A stretch of 64,000 nt of DNA from Colias croceus (GCF_905220415.1 NC_059552.1:7517001-7581000); one strand, 5' to 3'. Positions 13,701-22,908 are shown, counted from the first letter of the stretch. Notes: generated by a model not told the origin, from the letters alone. Program-made: numbers and translations.

Positions 13701-15617
13701 TAAGTTAAATGTGTCTAGTAAAATCAAAGCAGAGTTATAAAGTTCGGAGTTGCATTGTTTTGATATATTAAAGTTGTCATTTTTCCAACTAATAAAAGGA
13801 AGATTGAAATCGCCGGTAACTAAAAAATTGTCATTAATATTATTACTGTAAAAATCCTTTAAGGCGTTATCAAAGTCTTTGAGTAAATGGGGAGCGTCAG
13901 AGTTAGGTGGTATGTATACTGCTATAATGTGTAAATCTTTGCTACTGTAGTTTGAACTGGTATTAAAAGAGGATTTTGGAATAGTCAGCCAAATGCTCTC
14001 CGATTGTGTGCAAGGTGTAATATGACAAAAAGCCGAAAGACTTTTTTTGACACATATTAACACTCCTCCACCTCTCTTTTTATGTTTACGGTCGTATCTA
14101 AAAACGTCATAATTTTTATTATTGCAGATTTCTGTGTTCAATATACCATCGCAAAGCCAACTCTCAGTAATAATTATCAAGACTCTCAGTAATAATTATC
14201 AAGTTATCACCATTTACATTAATTTACAAACGATATCGGTTGTTCTTACTTAAAATTGAATACCAATGTCTTATTGCGGTATGTGTTCTTTGGAAGTGTT
14301 CGTAAAGTTGTTGATCCGTAATTAAATTTTGCGGAAAATCTTTTAGAGCGCTTAGTTGTGACATATCCTAAGCATATTCAATAGAATTAAAAGACGAGCG
14401 AATATGCAAGCCAGTCTAAAACTTGAATATTTTCTAAAATGAAACTAGAGTCGCATTTATTTTTGAACATACTGTAAGTGAAATTGCATAAGTGTGAGTA
14501 CTGTGAACATGCCAGCTTTGCTTAATTGACCGATAAGCGAGAGGGAATGATAAGCGCCGCCATTTAAGATTCGTTTCTTTAATGAAATGCGTTATAACTA
14601 AATTTGTGTGTATTATATTGGAAATAATAAAACAAGATGGGGCTACAACACGCCGCCGGACAGCCCGCGCGGGTTCGCGCGCCAGTCGTCGCTCCGCTAC
14701 GAGGGGATCATACCGGAGCTCGACATATACGCTATACCTAGTCAGGAGGGTGAGTGATTACCCATATACATTGTATTACATACTATGGAAAAGGTTTCAT
14801 TTTGTGATTAAGAAAAAAATTTGAAAAAAACATTTTTTTTTGCAATGTTTCTTAAATGTACATAAATATACATGTATTGTTGTGAAAAGATAGATTTTAC
14901 TGATTAAGACAAAAAAAATCAAAAGAGTGTTTTTTGCAATGAATGTTAGCTTCCATAACACTTAAAAATAACGTCCCTTTCATTGTTTTGTCATTTAAAA
15001 TTACATTTTTCTTGCAAGATTTATATGTTTTTGTCTGTGAACAATGTTACAGGGGCTCCAAAGAAAGAGATATATTTTGTAGCGCTCATTGATGTCCTCA
15101 CACACTATGGAGTTAAAAAACAGGTAGGAAAATGAGCCTTTAGCAATTCTCACATGCTAACCAACTATGTATTTCTGATATGTATAAATATTTTAATATC
15201 CTCTCTGTAGAAACTTCTTTTTGCTGGTTTTCTTTAAAAGATGACACTTGAAAAGCGGTTATAATGCGCTTTTAGCTATTCTAGCATACATAGTAGTTGA
15301 ATAAATAATTCCATATGACTAATCTATCCATCAACACACACTACTGGGTTGATCGGACCGGGGATTCCGCAATTACATACAATATTCGAAGGGGATAAAA
15401 TATGGGATGAAAGTTTGTACATCAAATTTTTTTTGTGGGCAACAGCTAATTTATTGCCACAGTTTAAATTTAATTTAAAAATATCACTTTCCAGGCGGCA
15501 AAAGCGGCGAAAACCGTCAAGTACGGCAGCAACGTGGACGGCATATCCACGTGCGACCCGGAGCAGTACGGCAAGCGATTCATCGAGTTTGTGGCGAAAG
15601 CGATCGAGGGGAACTAA
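1400..15617 (+). CDS. PIP4K: Phosphatidylinositol 5-phosphate 4-kinase (type II PIP kinase), 3' seven coding exons
   Basis: The enzyme phosphorylates PI5P at position 4 to give PI(4,5)P2. Exons by splice consensus and reading frame are 1400-1538, 4385-4515, 4879-5047, 6028-6188, 14637-14749, 15053-15123 and 15495-15617 (TAA). Together they give about 301 residues, matching the C-terminal three-quarters of the roughly 405-aa animal family; the N-terminal exons lie outside the window. Visible family motifs are LPQYLGMYRL, the kinase-core KYDLKGST, LPTLKDNDF, MDYSLLLGVH, TPPDSP in the acidic insert, the IID-type VALIDVLTHYG, and the C-terminal DPEQYGKRFIEF. Phases fit at every junction; for example exon 6028-6188 ends in phase 2 and exon 14637 starts by completing an Arg codon. 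The acidic linker (SDTDSDTDT) ends at the splice site where a minisatellite begins. Introns of 363-2846 bp hold repeats listed separately; the 8.4-kb intron carries nested transposons. Confidence 0.96.
1851..2169 (-). mobile_element. Non-autonomous Helitron (319 bp)
   Basis: Read on the minus strand it starts TCTATACATATAATAAA and ends in the GC hairpin (CGCGGACGGAGTCGCGGGC) followed by AGCTAG. It sits exactly between A1850 and T2170 with no target duplication, as Helitrons do. It contains a (CAGA)n microsatellite. A 320-bp sister copy is at 25018-25337. It lies in a PIP4K intron. Confidence 0.8.
2588..2975. mobile_element. Inverted-repeat (MITE-like) element
   Basis: The left arm (2588-2675, beginning CAGGGTTATTTG) is reverse-complementary to 2900-2975, apart from small gaps; both arms carry AACACCAGCAACCT in the two orientations. 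The centre is unrelated AT-rich DNA with a short GC block. A single arm of the same family is at 58960-59020. Target duplication is unclear (TA-rich), so I do not assign a superfamily. Confidence 0.65.
3387..3605 (-). mobile_element. Non-autonomous Helitron (219 bp)
   Basis: On the minus strand it runs from TCCTACTAATATTATAAATG to a CTAG end, between A3386 and T3606. Internal blocks (CGTTCCCGTGGGATTTCCGG, CATTGTAATCGGTTCAGTAG, AAAGAGTAACAAACACACA) match copies at 21055 and 45446. The GC hairpin end is degraded (CCTGCCCGGCTTTGCCCGCG on the plus strand). Confidence 0.78.
5157..5210 (+). repeat. Fragment related to the foldback tRNA element spacer
   Basis: The block GAGCAATCGAATTTATTCTA followed by TTCTTTCGGTTTGATGTGT is nearly the same as the spacer of the foldback element at 54075-54120. 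It has no tRNA-like arms. It lies 110 bp after a PIP4K exon, and a frame read straight through from that exon ends within it. Confidence 0.5.
5679..5851 (+). mobile_element. Non-autonomous Helitron (173 bp)
   Basis: Runs from TCATTACATAGTATAAAACA to GCGGGCGAAGCCGCGGGCGG then TAAGCTAG, between A5678 and T5852. It shares AAAACAAAGTCGCTTT and ATTCAAGAGGAAGGTTTTAG with copies at 29795, 40181, 57831 and 58284. Confidence 0.82.
5852..5992. repeat. 97-bp hairpin-rich insert flanked by 22-bp direct repeats
   Basis: The same 22 bases (TAAGATTTATAATGATGAAA plus CC) occur at 5852-5873 and 5971-5992. Between them is a GC-rich insert that begins and ends with imperfectly inverted sequence (CCCATTGAGCCCC and GGGGGCTGAGTTA) and has an inner CACAATAGATCCGTGTCTATTGTG palindrome. 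It may be a small mobile element with a long target duplication, or a local duplication. Confidence 0.5.
6165..6490 (+). repeat. 16/32-bp minisatellite beginning at a PIP4K 5' splice site
   Basis: Tandem units of CGACACGACAKGTATC (K alternates G and T) start in the last codons of PIP4K exon 6028-6188 and run about 300 bp into the intron, becoming diverged after 6290. Every unit with G gives a copy of the exon-end/donor CAG|GTATCC. The donors fall after 6188, 6220, 6252, 6333 and 6406, with a variant after 6479. Only the first keeps frame with the next exon. Long open frames on both strands here are by-products of the repeat. Confidence 0.9.
7235..7455. mobile_element. MITE-like inverted-repeat element (221 bp)
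   Basis: GGCCGGGAGATACTGACACA and the following 45 bases or so at the left are reverse-complementary to the right end at about 7389-7455. TA flanks both ends (possible TA target duplication, as in Tc1/mariner-type MITEs). No transposase is present. It lies in the PIP4K intron. Confidence 0.65.
8158..10335 (-). CDS. LINE ORF2 reverse-transcriptase half
   Basis: A 725-codon open frame. RT landmarks are HPRKGAGTDGIP (about 234-245), NYRGKSMLNIFGKLLE, DFEKAFDKVDH (366-376), GVPQGSHLGP (422-431) and the catalytic FADD box (453-456). They are followed by the usual LINE C-terminal region with CHANPADY. No RNase H domain is seen. The first 15 or so residues, including the ATG, come from the neighbouring Helitron end, so the apparent start is artificial; the native frame begins at about 10290. 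The frame has no stops, suggesting a fairly recent insertion, but it is separated from its endonuclease by 3.26 kb. Confidence 0.9.
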   Translation of the reverse strand: MQSLFHADEVAGTASLYIKPLQCKTRVVRKFFKGDYDGINYKLKNINWHELLYSGTVNEAVDAFYKVIYSCIDEYIPIVRLTSRYNYPKWYTPALINLIKEKSKIHKKWKKFNNPCDYAAFSLLRARVKELQLESYNKYIHRCQNSIINSPKEFWTYIKNKRSDHSLPQTMYYKGRLLTNGQDICDSFNEYFRSVFQPCDQSIPNYAKEANMSDNLHSIEVNVTILKKIFKQLHPRKGAGTDGIPAIFIRKCESGLLSPLLILFKRSLSEGIFPNRWKEAQVVPIHKSKSKTDITNYRGKSMLNIFGKLLERIAFNNIYFSASRCIPNNHHGFIKSRSVITNLLEFTHDINRDLDDNSQIDVIYTDFEKAFDKVDHNILLMKLFAIGIRGNLLRWTESYIKNRSQATVVGGYRSDFITVTSGVPQGSHLGPLFYNVFIYDLYECFLNSNFLVFADDKKLYKKICTIEDCFKLQSDLNRLSLYYKNNKISVNINKCQIITFTRKKNNVIKFDYRLNDEMLQRTNQIRDLGVIHDTKLSHIDHVEFVMQKAYKNLGFILRTSDAFNDILCLKVLYFAYVRSVLEFASSIWRPIYRCHIERLEKIQKIFVKKLNFLCHANPADYLESCALHKLNTLEQRRDIIDMMLFYDIINNKLDCPNILSNISIQAPSLRTRHTHLFRVPLASTRHLQHSALFRLPDIYNKKFSNVDIFKTSRSNFKKAITFSNN
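10440..11260 (+). repeat. CCGGAAAATG minisatellite inside the Helitron
   Basis: More than 40 imperfect units built on CCGGAAAATG, CTGGAAAATG and GCGTGAAAATG, arranged in higher-order blocks (CGTGGAAAATGCCTGGAAAA recurs). Because units are mostly 12 or 18 bases, several frames stay open on both strands and encode low-complexity MSGKCLENAWK-like chains. I regard these as repeat by-products. Confidence 0.92.
12022..12140 (+). repeat. LINE 3' tail fragment inserted in the Helitron
   Basis: TCTGGAAGAGATCGC, AGCGATAAGACCGCC and TATGTACATA resemble the LINE 3' UTR tail at 35509-35650. The homologous Helitron copy near 26195 lacks it, going directly from GATGAGT to CATGTACTCTCATCCC, so this is a later insertion. 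Confidence 0.55.
12308..12820 (-). pseudogene. Decayed two-exon ORF carried by the Helitron
   Basis: On the minus strand an exon encoding KNPSCVPTK runs to a donor at 12768|12767. A 242-bp intron ends in TTTATTTACAG. The exon 12525-12308 follows, encoding a chain with RMVQSLEESW. The same donor and acceptor are present in the paralogue (intron 26619-26852) with RMVQSLEVSR. Frames have diverged between the two copies. I do not recognise the protein; it may be a gene fragment captured by the Helitron family. Confidence 0.45.
13549..14180 (-). CDS. LINE APE-type endonuclease fragment
   Basis: Open frame with the endonuclease motifs TESWL (5-9), GGGV (37-40), TGDFN (122-126), DLVLSN (178-183) and the C-terminal histidine in DPYHCPL. 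It is the upstream half of the reverse-transcriptase frame at 8158; the two are separated by the Helitron. The last few residues before the stop come from the Helitron end. Upstream, a 22-bp tandem duplication repeats the IIITES coding bases and breaks the frame. Confidence 0.85.
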
Positions 15618-15801
15618 GTGTTGAAGTGTTAGTGCCGCGGTGTTAGTGCCTCTTTTAGTGTGAAGTGTTCAGTGTTTGTGCTGGGGGCTTGTGTTCTGCG
15701 GAGTGTGGGTAGTATTGGCAGGTTTGGTTTTATACTTTTGTGTAGTAAGATTGAGTTAAATTCCTTTGAATTGTTATGAGACAAATGGACTTACAATTTT
15801 A

Positions 15802-15807
15802 AATAAA
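15802..15807 (+). terminator. Possible PIP4K polyadenylation signal
   Basis: First AATAAA downstream of the PIP4K stop, 185 bases after it. Further AATAAA hexamers are at about 16215 and 16607, so the 3' UTR could be longer. No downstream GU-rich element was decisive. Confidence 0.4.
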
Positions 15808-17139
15808 TGGTCCCGTTCTATCAAATATTCTAATGGCTGTAATAAAATGAGTAAGCAATAGCCTTTATCAACTATGTATTACTCTTCAGGTTTTTTTTTT
15901 ATTTTTCTATGATAAAATTTAAAAATGTCTGAACAGCAGACTTTTTATTTTTAATTCTGGAAATTTTATACTAATATTCAATATACCAAATTTTCTTCAT
16001 AAATTGATAGTTGATACCTTTTTTTTATAATGTTCAAATCCCACTAAAAATTTTTCATCACTCCAAGGAACACACAAGTGACACAACTCCCCAGAAACCC
16101 TATAAAGGAGTGTTATGGTAAAATTCTGTGGCCATTATTGTTGTATTGTTTTGATGCAGTCCTTTAATATTGTTATATAATTTATATTTTTATTTTTCTA
16201 TTAAATATTTCTTTAATAAATAGCTTAGATTCATTTATAAAGGTGCATTTAGATGAAGCCAAGGAACTTTTAGTATGCATATTTTATTTCTCAGTTTTGC
16301 TGAATACAATTTGTATTCCTCTAAGGGCTGATTTTTCAATCCTTGGTTAAAACTAATTCATCGAATAACATATTAAACTACCATTTCAAAAATGTATTCT
16401 AATTGTCCGTATTTGGCAATTTACAGGTGACATTTTAAAATGTTCGTGTAATGCTTTATTAGACTGATATATTTTAACCAAGGATTAAAAAAACGGCCCT
16501 TAAATAAATGTTTAACGTCGTGTTTCTATTTTCTTAACTTAATTTGTGTAAAATTCCTTATAACATCTCAGAAGCCAAAGAAAATGAATGTAATTCATTC
16601 TCTAAAATAAACATTATAATATGCTCTTTAAATGCACTTTTATTGACTTGTATTATGTATATTTTAGTTTCATGCTTATTTCTTAAATAGAGGTTACTTT
16701 AAATTTATAGAAATGTAAAGATTTAGTTTCTGCTAGTGTAAAATTAAGTTTTGGATTGATAATGGAGTTAACAGGGTGATGTAGGATAAAAATGTTACCC
16801 ACATGCACACTAAAAGAGGTATTATGTGTTACTAACCAATGTCTTTTTATTCTATGAAAGAATTTTGTGACTTGAAAAATAATCTTTGTGAAATATGTAT
16901 TGAAAATCCCATCAAAATAAAGACGGCATATGAGTTGGTACAAAAAATAGAGAATTTTGAATAAGAATATTATAATATTATAGTGATAATATAACAAAAT
17001 CATTGCTTTGAGGGCCTCAAAAATATATTTCAAATAACTAGTTATGGTATTATTTTTATGCAGTATTCTATAAGAATTATCTTTTCAAATTCAAATTTAT
17101 GCTTGTTTTGAAGGGGTTTTTGCTACATATTACGGCTTA

Positions 17140-17298
17140 GAGCCAGCGCGCACGAGCAACTTTGTCTCCGGAACTATTTTGTCTCTCCCATCAATTGTAT
17201 GGGGAGTTGCGTCGCTACGTGCGCATACTTTCATACTAGCCCATGGGTGGGAGAGACAAAATAGTTGCGGAGACAAAGTTGCTCGTGCGCGCTGGCTC
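17140..17298. mobile_element. PIF/Harbinger-like MITE (159 bp)
   Basis: Inverted repeats of about 50 bp begin GAGCCAGCGCGCACGAGCAA and continue through TTTGTCTCCG to ATTTTGTCTCTCCCA. The termini are flanked by TTA on both sides (17137-17139 and 17299-17301), the 3-bp TWA target duplication typical of PIF/Harbinger elements. The short centre has no coding capacity. Confidence 0.75.
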
Positions 17299-20293
17299 TT
17301 AGAGCTTTTATTAAAAGCTAGTTGTGGTCAAATGTTCATGTAGCATGTTAATGGATAAATGGCGCTTAGTAAATTGAAATGTGGCTACAAATATTCAAGT
17401 GAATGAGTCGCGATTTTAAGTGTCTATGTTCTGTATGGACTTAAGAGAAATTGAAAATTCCCAATAATAAATACTAAGTACCTACTTGAGTATATAAGAA
17501 ATTGATTAAAAATATTGCAATTATAAGGGCATTTTTGAGGCTTCATACAGTTATGTGTCTTACAATTAGGTCTTCATAATACCAGATTAAAAAGTAGTCT
17601 TTATAATATGAGTCAGTAATTATGGAATTCAATATAAAACTATTGGGAATCATTTATTAGTTTCTCTAGCAAAATATAACAAGACACAATAACATCAGAT
17701 TGGAATTAAGTGCCATATTGTAAGGAAAAAACAGTTTTTGAAATGAATATAATATCTGATTGGACCAAACCTATAAGCAAGTGAAATAAAATATGCCTTA
17801 ACTCCCCTTAGTCCCCTATAATAATTCCATTGTACGATGTCCATGAGTGTCAAATGTCAAAATGAATGCTATATAGTCTATGACTCGTTCGTGACATGAA
17901 ATTGCGCGGGAAATGGGATGAAAATTTAATGAAAGAAAGTTGTTGTTCTCTCTTTGTATACAATTTCTTAACACTTGAACTGATCTTATATGGCACGTTT
18001 GCAATATTCTCCTAACTCGTTACTAGCTTTTATAAAGTTCCGCTATCGGTTAGATTAGTGCTGAGAAAAAAATATATAATTATTGTTGAAATATCTTAAA
18101 AATTTCGTGTTATTGGCTAATGTTTGATCGACGGAATTATATACGGTACCACGAAAATGAGTTTTAAGAAATGCCAATGAGTAAAGTCGATGGCATTTGG
18201 GTTTTCAAAATTATGGCGCTAAAGACGCCATTTTGGTTATGTACACAGTACAATGTGTATAGTTTGTTTTACAGGATTCTGGTTCTTGGTTAACAGGATT
18301 GTTTTTATGCTCTGTTGACTTATATTCGTGGTACTGATATATTATGTAGGTAGGTGCATTGAAGATATTGTATTGGATGTGAAATAACTTTGTATGTTTA
18401 CGGTCAATATAAACGCGCTATAAATTGTAACTTTGCCAATATTAATAGCTTAGTTCTTGTCTAGTGTAGTAATTCTAAATTAATGTAAGATTTTGTTATT
18501 TATTATTCTAATATTATGGATTTAAGACTTGGATTGTTATACTTAGTCTGTGTGATTATCCATATTATGTCATGTAAAGTGTTTATAGAAGGAATTCGTG
18601 AAGTATTAAGTTAAGATTTTTGTTATTCCCTTACTTTCGATATGTATTGATGTTAGTATTTTAAATTAAGTCTTGAATTCATCGCGTTATTTATTTCCGT
18701 GTTGTACCAAAAATTATCTATTTATGTAAATTCAACTTTGAGTGGATTCATATTGCTTAACCAATATTTAAATATTATTAATAGATATAAATAACAACAT
18801 TGTTAAGGCGTTACAATAAATTCCGTTTTTCCTAAATAATAATGCCTATAAAATTTATAAGAGTATTTTGGAATATAGACTGGAAAAAATAATAGTTTTT
18901 GTTTTATGTGACCTATAAATATATAGCACATCTCAAAGCTCTTCATATTAAGTTTACTTTAGTATTGCTTCATACATAGAATAAAATGAATGTGCACAAT
19001 TGAAAACATCGAAACAAATATAATTTTATCGGTTTTTAATCTGTATATGTTCAAATATGCTACCTATTAATACCTATACGAATAAGTGTCTCGCTTTTAG
19101 TCTCGAAAGCTATTAAGATATGTTCAGTAAAAAGCATTGGTTTATTTATTTGATGTCATTTCATGTTTCACTAATATAATCTATATTGTCTATGGAATAC
19201 CGATTTTACCATATATTATATTTAGATACTCATATTTACACACATTACACGTAAATGTAATCCTGTATGTGAATAACGCTTTTTCGCAATCGGATTCGCC
19301 TTTTGGACACTCATTCGTGGAGGTAATTCATTATTCAGTCTGTTTATAATTGTTCTGTGCTGGAAAAATATTTTGCCGTCATCTTTAAAATTTTGGGGTT
19401 ATTAACTGCATCTGCGGTCATCTCGCTAATTAATAATTACATATATAATATGTTAACAAACAACAAAATAATGTGATATGTTGTTTTGGAAAATTATTTA
19501 AACAGATTTTTTGCTTTTGGAATATCGCCTTGATGAGTATTATTGTAAATATTTTGTCTTACCATCAGTATCATCTTGTACTTTGTAGTTCCCGCGTAAT
19601 GAACAGTATTTTTTTTAATCTACCATAGATATAAAATTAAATAATGCTAACAGAGCTTGCTTGCTATAATTGGTCATTTTTGCAAGGGTATTATATTGTC
19701 ATGTTATCTTTTTGGTCTACGGACTACGGCGCATGTATTGAAATTTACTCATCAGGGCTTTTGTTCTAAAATATTGAAGGCAAGGCACTGTAATAACGGC
19801 GTTGGATTCTATAGCTTTCGTGTGCGATAAAACGGCACAATTGTAATGTTATTCCTCTAGTCTCCATCTCTTGTAAAGACAATGTATGAAAATTATAATT
19901 TTTTAAACATTCGGTTTATAAGGTTTCTGCAATGTGTGTTTTATTTTATTTCCCTAACAGTCACACATAGTAATTTAAACAATAAATTATCCTATCTGCA
20001 ACGCCACGCAAGCACGTTGCATGTGCTGGCGACGCACATTTTCGCGTTTTACTTGCTAGTCATTACGTAATATTGTGCGTGTTGCGGAACACTGGAATAT
20101 ACAGCCAACAGTTTCGTTGTCCCTTCTATTTAAGATAAAAAATCTATTTAAAATAAACAAAGTTTATTAATTAAAAGTTATCATATTTAAGAAGTCTAAA
20201 TTGAATTCAAAAACACCTAATAAAATATGTTATCTGAATCCCTAGAGCAATTTATCACAAAGTGAAAAAAATAAAAAACGAAATAGCTTTTAT

Positions 20294-20302
20294 ATTTTAT
20301 TA
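20294..20302 (-). terminator. Probable polyadenylation signal of proteasome beta-3
   Basis: On the minus strand AATAAAATATAAAAG begins about 20 bases after the TAG stop. A second AATAAA-like run follows further on. The short spacing suggests a very short 3' UTR, unless the later signal is used. Confidence 0.45.
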
Positions 20303-20322
20303 ATAAACATTCCCACATAAAC

Positions 20323-22908
20323 CTAATCCATCCTTGTCTTGACATGTTTCTCAGTGATTTTGTCCTTCTCAACAATGTAGACCACAGCTCCCCAACCTGA
20401 GATCGCGTCACGGTCCGCTGCATTTACGAGCGCCTAAAATAGGTATATAGAATAATTAATATAGGCTATTTTGACTAGATTTATGAACACATGCATAATA
20501 CATATTATAAAGAAACACTAAGTTCACTAAGTGCTGATTATAAATAATATTCGAGGCAAGAACATAACAGAATAAAAGTCTGGTATTGTATACAATATAT
20601 TTACAGAAGAAATATAATTAACTACAATGCCGCGAATTTTCGTCATGGACTGCAAACATGGCATGCCATCAAAAGTATTTATTGTTCAATGTTCTGGTAG
20701 ACAATCTACACAGTTATGTATAGTGATGTTTGGCAGTGACCAAATGCTATCAAAATTCATTTAGTAGATATTTGAAAGAAAGAAGTGAAAGAATAACAAA
20801 AATTCAACCAAAGATATTTACAAACTCACTTTTTTATTGGATAGAATAAGTAGAAGAAATACATACCTGTGAGATGGTCTCAAACAACTCATCAGGTTTC
20901 AGGTTGGGCTCCCACAGGGCTTCACACATACCATACAACTGTTCGGAGCATGTGCCTGACACTACGAAATCTTCTGGCTCATTAGGACAACCGATCTGTG
21001 GAGTTATTAATTTTTTTTTAATATGGCCATTAAAGATAAAACTTTATTTCAGCACTAGCTTTCCGCCTGCGGCTTCGCCCGCGTTTTCAAAGAAAAACCC
21101 GCATAGTTCCCGTTCCCGTGGGATTTCCGGGATAAAACCTAGCCTATGGTACTCGTGGATAATGTAGCTTTTGAATGGTGAAAGAATTTTTAAAATCGGT
21201 CCAGTAGTTTATTAGCCTACAATCAATCAAACAAAGTTTTCCTCTTTATAATATTAGTCTAGATAAATTCCCACATTTACTTTACTCATCATGAATACAA
21301 AGCTCCACACACAATAAATAATACAAATTTACAAAAATAGAAAAACAGTTGATAAAACACTTATGTCTATATGTATGAAATGTTATGCAAAATTTCTTAT
21401 TTCACATACACAATCATATTAAATCTAATATAGTTTACATTATTTTTTAATAGTACAATCATTAATAATACTTCTAACCTAAACTTGTATGCATGCAATA
21501 TTTGCAAATAAAAAATTATCTTACCAGATCCATGTTACAGACATAGGGCTCATTAGTATAGGGATCGAGACCAGCAATGACTGGCTCAATGAAGTAAGGT
21601 CCGAAACGCTTCTCATACAATAAGTTGGAGAGCATCGCTGAGAATGTCTTGGGCTTCATCATTCTGTTCTCTTTTAATTCATATAAGTTCATTCTGGAAA
21701 GACGTAAGTTATATTTTTTACAGAACAATGATTTTTACTTTATATGAGTAATGTAAGTAAAAATGAATAATAAATAATAAATATTATAGGACATATAAAT
21801 TTATAAAGAATAAGTAGAAAAAATTCGATCACGAGGCGGGACTCGAACCCGCATCCTTCGCGCCATTCCGGGGCGGATGCCTAACCAACTCAGCCACTCG
21901 TTTCCAACCGTTCCACTCGTAACCAATTCGATTACTCGGGCGGGTCACGAGTGGCTGAGTTGGTTAGGCATCCGCCCCGGAATGGCGCGAAGGATGCGGG
22001 TTCGAGTCCCGCCTCGTGATCGAATTTTTTCTATTCTTTATAAATTTATATTTATAAAGCATTTGAATGCCATAAAAACCAAAAAAATATAAATTATAGG
22101 ACATTATTACACAAATGGACCTAGTCCCACAGTAAGCTCAATTAAGGCTTGTGTTGTGGGTACTAGGCGACGATAAATATAATATTTAATAAATACATAT
22201 ATATATAGATAATAACACCCAGACCCAAGAACAAATAATTGAGTTCATCACACAAATATTTGCCCTGACCGGGGATCGAACCCGGGACGGTCGGCTCAGT
22301 AGGCAGTTACTTTACCACTGCGCCAACCGCGTCGTCGATGAGGTTCTTAATGGATCTTGAGGTTCTTAACGGATCTATTTTATTGATAAGCAGGTAATTA
22401 GCAGGCAATTAGCAGGTTCATACATTTATATCAAATCTTCTTGTTAAATATTTCTACATAATACAGGGTACAGTGAGTGCTTACAACTTAGGATGTAAAA
22501 TAGGTGACAATGCAAAAATAACATTAGGCAGGAGTATTATTGATATATAATATTGAATATTAGTTTACCTGAATTTCAATCTCTGGAACACAGTTTGTGT
22601 GTCGGTGGCGAGGCCGGGTAGACCAACATACAATGTGGGACCCATTTGAAATACTTTGGGGAAGTTGGTCGACACTGTTTGCGCTTGTATACCATAGCGT
22701 TTGTCTGTAGCGATAGCCACACAATCCTGGCCCTTCATGGCCACAACAGCACCTCCATTGTAAGCTAGAATCGACTACAAAAAAACACAAGTTAGATTGA
22801 ACAAAAATGATGATCAATAGTCGCTACAAAATAACCAAACTCATCCGCAGTACGTCTATTATTATAACGCTAGCATTAAGAACATATAAGAAAGTTCATA
22901 TTTACCAT
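20323..22908 (-). CDS. Prosbeta3: Proteasome subunit beta type-3 (20S core)
   Basis: Complete five-exon gene, with coding parts 22906-22908 (ATG only), 22569-22774, 21525-21693, 20867-20995 and 20323-20433 (TAG). These sum to 205 residues, the usual length of the beta-3 family. All junctions have GT-AG sites and matching phases. Family-typical stretches are AYNGGAVVAMKG near the N terminus, ATDKRYGIQAQ, GLPGLATDTQT, LYELKENR, NLLYEKRFGPYFIEPVIAGL, DFVVSGTCSEQLYGMCE, LFETISQ and AISGWGAVVYI. Beta-3 is a non-catalytic subunit without a processed threonine, consistent with the start here (MSILAYNGG) lacking a propeptide. The first intron follows the initiator ATG directly. Introns carry a Helitron (21055-21263) and a foldback retroposon plus SINE (21795-22338). 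PIP4K lies downstream on the opposite strand. Confidence 0.98.
21055..21263 (-). mobile_element. Non-autonomous Helitron (209 bp)
   Basis: Plus-strand ends are A|CTAGCTTTCCGCCTGCGGCTTCG and CTTTATAATATTAGTCTAGA|T. It shares the CCGTTCCCGTGGGATTTCCG block with the copies at 3387 and 45446. It lies in the intron between proteasome beta-3 coding exons 3 and 4. Confidence 0.8.
21795..22092 (+). mobile_element. Foldback retroposon with tRNA-like arms, copy 1
   Basis: Left arm 21795-21900 and right arm 21948-22049 are reverse complements, identical over about 102 bases except for a 4-base insertion in the left arm; the spacer is 47 bases. Each arm contains a tRNA-like unit. After the right arm comes a SINE-like tail (GCATTTGAATGCCATAAAAA, then A-rich). 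The element is flanked by an exact 12-bp duplication, ATTATAGGACAT (21783-21794 and 22093-22104), which implies retroposition into the tail of a tRNA SINE. Sister copies are at 26889 and 53968. Confidence 0.8.
21945..22019 (+). tRNA. tRNA-like unit in foldback element (probably not a functional tRNA)
   Basis: A 75-nt cloverleaf-like unit: TCACGAG pairs with CTCGTGA as a 7-bp acceptor, the A box is TGGCTGAGTTGGTTAGGCA, the B box is GGTTCGAGTCC, and the T stem is GCGGG/CCCGC. The anticodon arm is irregular: a 4-bp stem CGCC/GGCG with loop CCGGAAT would read GGA, but has C at position 33 instead of U. CATCC...GGATG can form a competing helix. It is likely a tRNA-derived promoter rather than a decoding tRNA. 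The left arm holds an inverted copy with three acceptor bases missing. Confidence 0.4.
22105..22338 (-). mobile_element. tRNA-derived SINE
   Basis: On the minus strand a tRNA-like head has the A box GGTTGGCGCAGTGGTAAAG and B box CCGGGTTCGATCCCC. A body with CGTCGCCTAGTACCCACAAC and AAGCCTTAATTGAGC follows, then a GTCCTATAAT end, with AT-rich tail continuing at 21763-21794. The tail is interrupted by the foldback element at 21795-22092. It lies in a proteasome beta-3 intron. Confidence 0.75.

Larger units (their letters stand above)
7749..14215 (-). mobile_element. Non-LTR retrotransposon (jockey/CR1-type LINE), split by a Helitron
   Basis: On the minus strand the order is: APE endonuclease part (13549-14180), Helitron insertion (10292-13548), then reverse transcriptase (8158-10290), a 3' UTR of about 370 bp with a (GTGA)n stretch, and a (TAAA)n tail at 7749-7788. 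The endonuclease side is damaged upstream by a 22-bp tandem duplication at about 14162-14207 that shifts the frame, so the 5' end is not defined. It is inserted antisense in the large PIP4K intron and is probably immobile now. Confidence 0.88.
15808..20322. other. Intergenic region between convergent PIP4K and proteasome beta-3
   Basis: AT-rich, with no convincing exon. It contains the Harbinger-like MITE at 17140-17298 and scattered AATAAA hexamers. Short open frames here (for example 16683-17033 minus and 19137-19349 plus) have no recognisable family features and are AT-rich. Part of it may be a long PIP4K 3' UTR. Confidence 0.5.

Noticed and set aside
15349..15624. 91-codon frame over the last PIP4K exon
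   Set aside because: Wrong frame; the exon 15495-15617 is defined by its acceptor site and the family C terminus.
21945..22019. Functional tRNA-Ser(GGA)
   Set aside because: Position 33 would be C, the anticodon stem is short, and the unit is part of a mobile foldback element; kept only as tRNA-like.
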